DNA of 6,149 bases from positions 1 to 6,149 of the forward strand of contig DGFF01000103.1 of NCBI GenBank assembly GCA_002391545.1. The letters are read 5' to 3'. This DNA comes from Candidatus Fermentithermobacillaceae bacterium UBA3907. GTDB taxonomy: Bacteria; Bacillota; Sulfobacillia; Fermentithermobacillales; Fermentithermobacillaceae. A program made the position numbers and the translations under genes. The first letter of the stretch is position 1; every line of letters begins with the position of its first letter. Of this stretch, positions 1-5,979 are shown in pieces. The notes beneath the pieces are model-generated. The model was given only the letters and a program-made list of their open reading frames with translations, did not search any database and was not told the DNA's origin.

Positions 1-282
1 TCCCGAGACGAGCATACTCTCACCAGAATTCCTGGGATTGGGAAAAAAACAGCAGGTAGAATAGTGGTAGAATTAAGGGATAAAATTGGGTTATCTGATG
101 AAATTGCAGTGCAATTCCGCGAACCAGATACTTTGATCGGCGAAGGGATTGAAGCGCTTATGGCCCTAGGTTATACGAGGCAAGAAGCGGAGACGGCTAT
201 ATTGCGTGCGACTGAAACTGCAGTCGAACCAGACCTTGAAACATTGCTCAGGGAGGCTTTGAAATATCTTGCAAGATTCTAG
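1..282 (+). CDS. ruvA: Holliday junction branch migration protein RuvA, C-terminal part (5' truncated by window edge)
   Basis: RuvA is the tetrameric DNA-binding subunit of the RuvAB complex. It holds the four-way junction and loads the RuvB motors during recombinational repair in the cytoplasm. The 93 residues visible, read from base 1 in frame 1, begin just before a helix-hairpin-helix motif (LTRIPGIGKKTAGRI, visible residues 7-21), the second HhH of RuvA domain II. Next come VVELRDKIG, a short variable linker, and domain III (EGIEALMALGYTRQEAETAI, about residues 46-65), the three-helix module that contacts RuvB. The protein ends LKYLARF before TAG. Full-length RuvA is about 200 residues, so roughly the first half, including the OB fold, lies upstream. 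The 3' end overlaps ruvB by 14 bases, implying translational coupling. The identification is very secure; only the start is missing. Confidence 0.96.
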   Translation, partial: SRDEHTLTRIPGIGKKTAGRIVVELRDKIGLSDEIAVQFREPDTLIGEGIEALMALGYTRQEAETAILRATETAVEPDLETLLREALKYLARF

Positions 283-1297
283 ATCTCTTGTATCCAGGGA
301 AGTCATGCCTGAAGATGAAGTAGTAGAAGTCTCATTAAGGCCTGCTACTTTATCTGAATACATAGGGCAAGAAAGAGTGAAATATAACCTTGCGGTGTAT
401 ATTGAGGCTGCGAAACAGAGACAGGATGCAGTAGATCATGTTCTTATTTCGGGGCCTCCTGGGTTGGGCAAAACTACGCTGGCACATATAATTGCAAACG
501 AGCTCGGGGTGGGTATACGGGTCACTTCTGGTCCTGCTATCGAACGGTCAGGCGACCTTGTGGCTATTTTGACCAGTTTGCAAGATAGGGATGTTTTGTT
601 TATTGATGAAGTTCATAGGTTGAACCGTCAGGCGGAAGAAGCTTTATACCCTGCCATGGAAGACTTTAGCTTCGACTGGGTTGCAGGTAAAGGACCGGGG
701 GCCCGCACATACCGGCTAAAACTCCCTAGGTTTACCCTAATTGCAGCCACTACTAGGAGCGGACTTCTCACATCTCCTTTACGAGACAGATTTGGAATAT
801 CTTTTAGGCTTGAGTTTTACAGCGAAGATGAGCTTTTTCAAGTGATCAAGAGGTCAGCCAAAATACTTGGGGTTTCTGTAGACGATGATGCAGCTTTAGA
901 GATCGCCAAGCGGTCAAGGGGCACTCCTAGGGTGGCAAATAGGCTTCTTAGAAGAGTACGGGATTACGCTCAAGTCAAGGGCGATGGTACCATTCATAAA
1001 GATTTGGCTGTTGAATCTTTGGCTCTTATGGGTATAGATCCGTACGGACTTGACGGGTTAGACAGGCAGCTGCTTTCAGCGATTGTGGTAAACTACGGGG
1101 GAGGGCCCGTAGGTCTATCAACTCTTGCTGCTTCTTTGAGCGAAGACCCTGGAACCATAGAAGAAGTGTACGAACCTTTCTTGTTGCAGATGGGGTTTTT
1201 AGAAAGAACGCCAAGGGGCAGGGTCGCTACGCAAAAAGCCGTACAATATGTGCTAGGAGATTCAGTTGGTAGAAAGGGGCTTTTTGATAACCTTTGA
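269..1297 (+). CDS. ruvB: Holliday junction branch migration DNA helicase RuvB
   Basis: RuvB is the hexameric AAA+ ATPase that pumps DNA through the RuvA-bound Holliday junction. The 342 residues show the whole family layout: SLRPATLSEYIGQ at 22-34, Walker A GPPGLGKTT at 62-70, SGPAIER at 87-93, Walker B LFIDEVHR at 110-117, sensor 1 ATTR at 160-163, the arginine-finger segment LRDRFG at 171-176, sensor 2 GTPRVANRLLRRVRD at 218-232, and the C-terminal winged helix ending RTPRGR at 313-318. The chosen start is TTG at 269. An in-frame TGA at 260-262 rules out anything further upstream, GGGAGG lies at 251-256, and the short LVS motif at residues 7-9 matches the N-terminus of Bacillus-type RuvB. 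ATG at 305, with AGGGA before it, is the alternative and would give 330 residues. The gene overlaps ruvA by 14 bases and queH by 4, so all three are probably cotranslated. No frameshift or missing catalytic residue is seen. Confidence 0.97.
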   Translation: MQDSRSLVSREVMPEDEVVEVSLRPATLSEYIGQERVKYNLAVYIEAAKQRQDAVDHVLISGPPGLGKTTLAHIIANELGVGIRVTSGPAIERSGDLVAILTSLQDRDVLFIDEVHRLNRQAEEALYPAMEDFSFDWVAGKGPGARTYRLKLPRFTLIAATTRSGLLTSPLRDRFGISFRLEFYSEDELFQVIKRSAKILGVSVDDDAALEIAKRSRGTPRVANRLLRRVRDYAQVKGDGTIHKDLAVESLALMGIDPYGLDGLDRQLLSAIVVNYGGGPVGLSTLAASLSEDPGTIEEVYEPFLLQMGFLERTPRGRVATQKAVQYVLGDSVGRKGLFDNL

Positions 1298-1815
1298 AAT
1301 TACTGCTTCATTCCTGTTGCGGTCCTTGTACAACCTATCCTCTTCATTTCTATAGGGCACAGGGTTATTCAGTAGGTGGACTGTACTTCAACCCAAATAT
1401 CTACCCCGAGGAAGAGGAGATTAAGAGATGGGAAACGTACGCAGACTGGGCTGAAAAGAACCATCTCCCTGCAACGCGTATCTATACCCCCCATGACGAA
1501 TGGTTAGGAGCCGTTTCTCACGATTTGAGCAAACCTGCAAGGTGCAAAGAATGTTATCTTTTCAGGCTAAAAGAAGCGGCTCGTTTTGCCAAAGAAGAAG
1601 GGTACGATTGTTTTTCAACTACTTTGCTTGTAAGTCCATATCAAGATCACAAAGGAATAATAGAAGCTATGGGTATCGCATCCCGGGAAAGCGGAATCCC
1701 CTTTGTGTACAATGATCTTAGGCGCGGATATCTTAGATGTAGGCAAATGGCCAGGGGATATCACATGTATATGCAGAAATATTGCGGTTGTGAGTTTAGC
1801 AAAGGTGGTGAATGA
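1294..1815 (+). CDS. queH: Epoxyqueuosine reductase QueH (DUF208 family)
   Basis: QueH reduces epoxyqueuosine at tRNA position 34 to queuosine, the last step of Q synthesis. It is the non-orthologous replacement for the cobalamin-dependent QueG. The 173-residue protein has the family's conserved cysteines: Cys8-Cys9 in LLLHSCCGPC near the N-terminus, a CxxC at Cys84/Cys87 (ARCKECY), and a C-terminal CxC at Cys164/Cys166 (YCGC). It also has YFNPNIYP at 31-38 and STTLLVSPYQDH at 108-119. The cysteines are known in the family to bind iron-sulfur/iron cofactors. The start is TTG at 1294, sharing TTGA with the ruvB stop. An in-frame TAA at 1288-1290 leaves no other usable start before the catalytic Cys pair. 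The nearest purine-rich site (AAAGGGG, 1273-1279) is rather far, so reinitiation after ruvB is likely. Linkage to queA and tgt supports the role. Confidence 0.93.
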   Translation: MKLLLHSCCGPCTTYPLHFYRAQGYSVGGLYFNPNIYPEEEEIKRWETYADWAEKNHLPATRIYTPHDEWLGAVSHDLSKPARCKECYLFRLKEAARFAKEEGYDCFSTTLLVSPYQDHKGIIEAMGIASRESGIPFVYNDLRRGYLRCRQMARGYHMYMQKYCGCEFSKGGE

Positions 1816-1822
1816 TACTAGC

Positions 1823-3250
1823 ATGGCTTCAAAGAGGAAGGGTATGAAGATTGGGACATTCCTAATAATATGTGCTTGGGTAATTTGTGTTGTAAACATG
1901 CCAGCCCATATGTGTTACGCCAGTTCTCATGCAGGTCCTGAGATTATAGTAGGGTTGGGCAGGCCCAGGGGAGTGACCATTGCAGTATCTGATGGCTATA
2001 CCCTTTTGGCTGATGATGGTTGTGTACAGGATCTACCTTCCCAAGCCAACATCATTTTGAAACTCAACGATTACGGAATTGAGTACGATGTGAAGGTAAG
2101 TGGATCGACTGTGTGCCAAGGGGATGCTCCAAGCCAAGTGTTTTTGGTAAACAATTATGGTTCAGGTAGTTTTACAGTATTGGCAGATAGCACTTTAGGG
2201 TCCGATCTTATAGGGAGAGAGTACAGGGGCGATGCCATCATTATGAAAGATGGAAGAAGCCTAATACTTGCCAATCTATTACAGATAGAACAGTATTTAT
2301 GGTCAGTAGTATCGTGTGAACTTCCGAAAAACTGGCATACTGAAACCCTAAAGGCGCAGGCTATTGCATCCAGAACTTATGCCTTGAGGCAGACCGGTTT
2401 TTGGACGCCTAATTCTCCAGGCTTTGATAGGGGGTTACTTAGGTCATTTTCTTTAAAGCCTGGGGACGTGAAGGTTTGGGCGGGTGCCACAGACCAAGTG
2501 TATAAGGGCAAGTTATTTGAAGATCCAAGGGCGGTTGAGGCATGCGTTGATACTAAGGGGCTAGTTTTGACCTATGAAGGACAACTTATTGAGGCGTTTT
2601 TCCACGCAGATGCTGCAGGTATGACTGAGATTCCACAATTTGTGTGGGGTGGCTCTCTTCCTTACTATTCGGCGGTTGATGAGGTGCCCCACTTGTCACC
2701 TCATTCTGAATGGAAAGTAGAGATTGACGGGGTTACCGTTGGGCAAAAGTTGAGTGATAAGGGGTTTTCGGGATCAGTTGAGATGATAAAAGGCCTGAAG
2801 CCTGGTGTATCTGGAAGGTGGTTTTCCCTTAACGTGAAATCGGCCAAAGATAGTTTGGAATTGAGACCTACTGAGTTTATGCCTATTTTTGGGTTGAAAA
2901 GCGCATGGTTCTCTGTTTTCAGAAAAGGCGGGAACCTCGAGACTAAAGGCTGCTTGAACCCTGGGTTTAATGTATACGTTGATAACGGGGAAAAAGTGCA
3001 GCCTGTGAAAATGGGCAGCTGCAATGTTGTAGGTGCAGAACCTGATTGTTTAAGCGGGGTTGAGCAAGGCGCTTTTGTTCTGTCGCCTGGTGAAGCAGGC
3101 ACGCTGAGGTTTATATTTCAGGGAAAGGGAAGCGGGCATGGGGTAGGCATGTCTCAATACGGGGCTAACGCAATGGCAGAATCAAATTACAGTTACCTGG
3201 AGATACTTGAGCATTATTATCCTAAGGCGAAGATAGAGAAATGGTGGTAG
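1823..3250 (+). CDS. Exported SpoIID/LytB-domain protein (probable peptidoglycan glycan-strand hydrolase/lytic transglycosylase)
   Basis: SpoIID-family proteins cleave glycan strands of peptidoglycan; SpoIID itself acts during engulfment in sporulation. From ATG 1823 the protein has 475 residues. A signal peptide has a basic start (SKRKGMK), a hydrophobic core (about 10-26) and possible cleavage after CYA (33). The SpoIID domain begins near YRGDAIIM (134-141), continues through LLQIEQYLWSVVSCELP with Glu166 as the expected catalytic acid, LKAQAIASRTYAL (176-188), the loop FFHADAAGMTE (259-269), and GKGSGHGVGMSQYGA (434-448), and ends at LEHYYP. It is longer than B. subtilis SpoIID (about 340 residues) because of a roughly 100-residue N-terminal exported region and an insert at about 366-429. 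The start is uncertain: ATG 1844, preceded by AGAGGAAGGG, is a good alternative with a shorter n-region, and GTG 1808 is less likely. The near-consensus AAAGGTGGTGA at 1801-1811 sits 11 bases before ATG 1823. The gene starts 7 bases after queH. It is a paralogue of the true spoIID, so no symbol is given. Confidence 0.87.
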   Translation: MASKRKGMKIGTFLIICAWVICVVNMPAHMCYASSHAGPEIIVGLGRPRGVTIAVSDGYTLLADDGCVQDLPSQANIILKLNDYGIEYDVKVSGSTVCQGDAPSQVFLVNNYGSGSFTVLADSTLGSDLIGREYRGDAIIMKDGRSLILANLLQIEQYLWSVVSCELPKNWHTETLKAQAIASRTYALRQTGFWTPNSPGFDRGLLRSFSLKPGDVKVWAGATDQVYKGKLFEDPRAVEACVDTKGLVLTYEGQLIEAFFHADAAGMTEIPQFVWGGSLPYYSAVDEVPHLSPHSEWKVEIDGVTVGQKLSDKGFSGSVEMIKGLKPGVSGRWFSLNVKSAKDSLELRPTEFMPIFGLKSAWFSVFRKGGNLETKGCLNPGFNVYVDNGEKVQPVKMGSCNVVGAEPDCLSGVEQGAFVLSPGEAGTLRFIFQGKGSGHGVGMSQYGANAMAESNYSYLEILEHYYPKAKIEKWW

Positions 3251-3254
3251 TTTA

Positions 3255-4286
3255 GTGAAGATCGACGAATTTGATTACTTTTTGCCAAAGGAACTTATAG
3301 CTCAAACTCCTTTGGTCGACAGAGATCAGTCACGACTTTTGGTGGTAGACAGAAAAGAAGGAAGTCTCAGCCACAAGAAGTTCCGAGACATTGTATATTA
3401 CATACAGTCTGGGGATGTTCTGGTCATAAATAATACGAGAGTTATACCTGCTAGGCTTTTGGGGCGCAGAGAGACGGGCGGTAAAGTCGAGGTGTTGCTC
3501 CTTAATCCAGTAGGTGAAAATGTGTGGGAATGTTTGGTTAAGCCTGGGAATAAGGTAAAACCAGGTGATAACCTTTACTTTGGAACAGACTCAGATCCCG
3601 AACTAATAGGCACCGTATTGGAAAGGACGTCTTTTGGAGGAAGACTCATCGAGTGGAGCCATGATGGTGAGTGGGAAGATGTGCTTTCTAGGTTGGGAAA
3701 AATCCCATTGCCCCCTTATATAAAAGTGCCCCTCGAAGATCCTGAGCGTTACCAGACAGTTTACGCGGAAATCCCAGGCTCTGCAGCGTCTCCTACTGCA
3801 GGACTGCATTTTACCCCAGAACTGCTTCAGGAGATAAAAGAAAACGGCGTGCAGATAGCATCGGTAACTTTGAATGTGGGCTTAGATACTTTTAGGCCTG
3901 TGTCAGTGGAGAATATTGAAGATCACGAGATGCACAAAGAATACTTTGAGATCAAGCCAGACGCAGTTGAGACTATACGCAGAGCTAAGGAAACGGGGAA
4001 CCGAGTTTTTGCAGTAGGGACTACTGTTGTAAGGGTACTTGAGAGTTCAGTAGGAGAAGATGGGCTTCTTATCCCAAAGAAAGGGGCTACTGATCTTTTC
4101 ATATACCCAGGTTACGATTTCAAAATCGTAGATTGCCTCGTAACCAATTTCCATTTGCCCAAGTCTACACTGCTTATGTTAGTAAGCGCCTTTGCAGGGA
4201 AAGAACTCATAACGGAGGCGTATGCCGAAGCTATTAGGGAGAAGTACAGGTTTTTCTCGTTCGGAGATGCAATGCTGATAATATAG
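3255..4286 (+). CDS. queA: S-adenosylmethionine:tRNA ribosyltransferase-isomerase QueA
   Basis: QueA transfers and rearranges the ribosyl part of S-adenosylmethionine onto preQ1 at position 34 of tRNAs with GUN anticodons, making epoxyqueuosine. The 343-residue protein has normal family length and is intact. It starts with the family-typical FDYFLPKELIAQTP and contains INNTRVIPARLLG (58-70), KVEVLLL (77-83), PLPPYIKVPL (151-160), RYQTVYAEIPGSAASPTAGL (165-184) followed by HFT, LNVGLDTFRPV (206-216), HKEYFEI (227-233), GTTVVRVLES (255-264), TDLFIYPGYDF (279-289), LVTNFHLPKSTLLMLVSAFA (295-314), and the C-terminal FFSFGDAMLI. The start is GTG at 3255, which gives the canonical N-terminus and lies 6 bases after a GGTGG site (3244-3248) placed over the last codons of the SpoIID-like gene, from which it is separated by 4 bases. 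Its product is the substrate of QueH, encoded two genes upstream. Confidence 0.97.
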   Translation: MKIDEFDYFLPKELIAQTPLVDRDQSRLLVVDRKEGSLSHKKFRDIVYYIQSGDVLVINNTRVIPARLLGRRETGGKVEVLLLNPVGENVWECLVKPGNKVKPGDNLYFGTDSDPELIGTVLERTSFGGRLIEWSHDGEWEDVLSRLGKIPLPPYIKVPLEDPERYQTVYAEIPGSAASPTAGLHFTPELLQEIKENGVQIASVTLNVGLDTFRPVSVENIEDHEMHKEYFEIKPDAVETIRRAKETGNRVFAVGTTVVRVLESSVGEDGLLIPKKGATDLFIYPGYDFKIVDCLVTNFHLPKSTLLMLVSAFAGKELITEAYAEAIREKYRFFSFGDAMLII

Positions 4287-4314
4287 GTATGAAGGCATTT
4301 AAGAGGGAAGAAGA

Positions 4315-5421
4315 GTGGCAAAGTTGAGATTGGATTTGGACTTTGAAAAGGGAAAAGCTAGGATTGGAAGGATGAAAACGCCTCACAGCGAATTTGAGAC
4401 GCCTGTGTTTATGCCAGTAGGGACCCAAGCCACCGTTAAGTCAGTTCTACCTGCCGATGTACTGGAAACTGGTTCTTCTATAATCCTTTCCAACGCCTAC
4501 CATCTATACCTTAGGCCAGGCCCGGAAGTCATTCACAGAGCAGGAGGGCTTCACTCTTTCATGAATTGGCCTGGTTCGATTCTAACGGATAGCGGTGGCT
4601 TTCAAATCATGAGCCTTGGGCATTCTGTTTCTATCACCGATGAAGCAGCGGTTTTCAGATCTCATATCGACGGTAGTCCTATACGTTTCAGCCCTGAAGA
4701 TGCAGTGAGAGCTCAAGTTGCTTTTGGGGCTGACATTATTATGTGCCTGGATCAGTGTATAGAGTATCCAGCCACGTACGCCCAAGCTAAGGAGGCCACA
4801 GAGAGGACCATATTGTGGGCGGAACGTTCGAAAAAGGAGAAGGTCCCAGATTGCCAAAGCCTTTTCGCTATTGTTCAAGGTTCTGTTTTTCCTGAGCTGA
4901 GAAGATATTGCTGTTTGGAACTTTCCTCACTGGATTTTCCAGGGTATGGGATAGGAGGACTTTCGGTCGGGGAATCGAAAGAACAGTTTTATGAGGTGCT
5001 TAACTATACTACAGAATATCTTCCATCAGATAAGCCGAGATACTTAATGGGAGTCGGACATCCTGTTGATATTATCGAGGGAGTTTTAGCAGGGGTAGAT
5101 ATGTTCGACTGCGTGCTGCCTACGAGAAATGCGAGACATGGTATAGCATTTACAATGGATGGTTCTTTAAACTTAAGAAATGCCCGATTTTCTCAAGATT
5201 TTCTTCCTATTGAAGAAGGGTGCGACTGCATGACGTGTCAAGGTTTTTCGCGTTCGTACATTAGGCATCTACTTATAGCTAGAGAAAGTTTGGCGTGGAC
5301 CCTTATTTCCATTCATAATCTGAGATTTTTCCAAAGATTCATGGAAATAGTTCGGCGTAGATTGGCAGATGGTACGTTGCTTAACTTCCGCCACCATATA
5401 GCCCAAGTCTATTCTGGATAA
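4315..5421 (+). CDS. tgt: tRNA-guanine(34) transglycosylase (queuine tRNA-ribosyltransferase)
   Basis: Tgt swaps guanine 34 of GUN-anticodon tRNAs for preQ1, the first tRNA-level step of queuosine synthesis. The 368 residues form the full TIM-barrel enzyme: ETPVFMPVGTQATVKSV (28-44), LSNAYHLYLRPG (58-69), TDSGGFQ with the general-base Asp92 (91-97), the substrate-pocket Asp146/Cys148, FAIVQGSVFPELR (184-196), GIGGLSVGE (212-220), YLMGVGHP (243-250), MFDCVLPTR (263-271) with the nucleophile Asp265, and the zinc site Cys303, Cys305, Cys308 (CDCMTC) with His334. These numbers are within a few residues of the E. coli enzyme. GTG 4315 is chosen because GAGGG lies at 4303-4307, 7 bases upstream, and the N-terminal length fits. 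The pocket motif reads DQC where E. coli, Zymomonas and B. subtilis have DEC; otherwise the catalytic set is complete. There is a 28-base gap after queA, so it belongs to the same operon. Confidence 0.97.
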   Translation: MAKLRLDLDFEKGKARIGRMKTPHSEFETPVFMPVGTQATVKSVLPADVLETGSSIILSNAYHLYLRPGPEVIHRAGGLHSFMNWPGSILTDSGGFQIMSLGHSVSITDEAAVFRSHIDGSPIRFSPEDAVRAQVAFGADIIMCLDQCIEYPATYAQAKEATERTILWAERSKKEKVPDCQSLFAIVQGSVFPELRRYCCLELSSLDFPGYGIGGLSVGESKEQFYEVLNYTTEYLPSDKPRYLMGVGHPVDIIEGVLAGVDMFDCVLPTRNARHGIAFTMDGSLNLRNARFSQDFLPIEEGCDCMTCQGFSRSYIRHLLIARESLAWTLISIHNLRFFQRFMEIVRRRLADGTLLNFRHHIAQVYSG

Positions 5422-5427
5422 GAAATT

Positions 5428-5457
5428 TATTACCTGCCAACTACATAAAAGGTAATA
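5428..5457 (+). repeat. Perfect 7-bp inverted repeat in the tgt-yajC gap
   Basis: TATTACC (5428-5434) is matched by its exact reverse complement GGTAATA (5451-5457) across a 16-base spacer. As RNA it would be a weak hairpin with a large loop and no T-run, so it is not a terminator. As DNA the half-sites are 23 bases apart centre to centre, about two helical turns, which would suit a dimeric regulator. No promoter could be recognised with confidence next to it, so a regulatory role is only a possibility, and a 7-bp match can occur by chance. Confidence 0.3.
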
Positions 5458-5494
5458 TGTATTATAAAGTAGAACAAGATACTATCACGATCTC

Positions 5495-5503
5495 AAAGGA
5501 GGT
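5495..5503 (+). promoter_or_regulatory. Strong ribosome binding site that fixes the yajC start
   Basis: AAAGGAGGT is a near-perfect Shine-Dalgarno sequence, the best in the window. It stands 8 bases from the TTG at 5511 (counted from the last G of AGGAGG). The earlier in-frame ATG at 5457 has only AAAAGG (5447-5452) upstream, and the in-frame TTG at 5505 is too close. The site therefore favours initiation at 5511. Confidence 0.8.
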
Positions 5504-5510
5504 TTTGAAC

Positions 5511-5795
5511 TTGGGTTCCATAATTGCCGTAAAAGGCCAGATGATAGGCAGCATTATCTGGTTGGTTGTTCTATTTGCAATTATGTATTTTTTGCTAATA
5601 CGTCCTCAGCAGAAGGAGCAAAAAGAGAGAGCGGAAATGATTCGTTCGTTGAAACCTGGCGACAAGATTGTCACCATGGGTGGGTTAATAGGAGTTATTA
5701 CGAAGGTGGAGGATTTATCAGTAAAGGTAAGAGTTGCGGAAAAAGTGGAAGTGGATGTGCTCAAAACTGGGGTTGCAAGAGTCTTGAATGAGTAG
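5511..5795 (+). CDS. yajC: Preprotein translocase subunit YajC
   Basis: YajC is a small single-span membrane protein that associates with SecDF and the SecYEG translocon and assists protein export. From TTG 5511 it has 94 residues: a short N-terminus, one transmembrane helix (about 12-30, IGSIIWLVVLFAIMYFLLI), the hallmark RPQQKEQKE (31-39) directly after it, and a soluble domain with LKPGDKIVTMGGLIGVI (47-63) and a beta-rich end. The length is normal for the family. The start rests on the strong ribosome binding site 8 bases upstream; ATG 5457 would add 18 mostly polar residues and cannot be fully excluded. It lies 89 bases after tgt, the usual Firmicute neighbour, and is probably transcribed from the same operon. 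Unusually, an intrinsic terminator and not secD follows. Confidence 0.93.
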   Translation: MGSIIAVKGQMIGSIIWLVVLFAIMYFLLIRPQQKEQKERAEMIRSLKPGDKIVTMGGLIGVITKVEDLSVKVRVAEKVEVDVLKTGVARVLNE

Positions 5796-5853
5796 ATAGC
5801 CAGTATAAGGCCTTGTTTTCTAGTTTGCATATATTGGCTCTAAGAAGTGATCC

Positions 5854-5882
5854 AATCCGGGCTTCAAGCCCGGATTCTTTTT
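5854..5882 (+). terminator. Intrinsic (Rho-independent) terminator ending the operon
   Basis: AATCCGGGCT (5854-5863) and AGCCCGGATT (5867-5876) pair perfectly as a 10-bp GC-rich stem with the three-base loop TCA. A T-rich tail (TTCTTTTT, 5875-5882) follows. No matching A-run precedes the stem, so it acts for + strand transcription only. It lies 58 bases after the yajC stop and should end the ruv-que-tgt-yajC transcript before the GntR-family gene. Confidence 0.93.
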
Positions 5883-5890
5883 GATATAAT
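5882..5890 (+). promoter_or_regulatory. Extended -10 promoter for the GntR-family gene
   Basis: TGATATAAT is a perfect extended -10 element (TGnTATAAT, with TATAAT at 5885-5890) for the housekeeping sigma factor. It begins on the last base of the upstream terminator's T-tract. The expected -35 position falls within the terminator hairpin (TTCAAG, 5863-5868, 16-base spacing) and matches the consensus poorly, which is common for extended -10 promoters. Transcription would begin near 5897, leaving about 80 bases of untranslated leader before ATG 5980. Confidence 0.65.
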
Positions 5891-5979
5891 AATATGTGAA
5901 GAGGAAGGAATTCTGCGTTCTTTAGCGAATTATTCTAGTGTAGGTATTGGGCTATCAAAAGGAATGAAGGACAGATCCA

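Noticed and set aside
1703..1822. Longer N-terminus for the SpoIID-like protein, starting at ATG 1703
   Set aside because: It would overlap queH by over 110 bases and place about 40 residues ahead of a clear signal peptide. The later starts at 1823 or 1844 fit an exported protein.
2701..3102. 133-codon open frame on the minus strand opposite the SpoIID-like gene
   Set aside because: It lies fully inside a gene with clear family motifs on the + strand, its product is Pro/Ser-rich without domain features, and no ribosome binding site was seen. It is an antisense shadow.
4289..4327. Twelve-codon open frame ATG...TGA between queA and tgt, overlapping the tgt start
   Set aside because: No Shine-Dalgarno sequence precedes the ATG, and the frame is too short to judge; the GAGGG inside it serves tgt.
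5421..5510. Independent promoter for yajC
   Set aside because: AT-rich hexamers such as TATTAT (5460-5465) are present, but no acceptable -35 or extended -10 partner was found at the right spacing.
5798..5839. Possible second hairpin after yajC (AGCCA with TGGCT, and GCC with GGC around 5800-5812)
   Set aside because: The stems are only 3-5 bp with long loops and no proper U-run; the terminator at 5854-5882 explains transcript ending.
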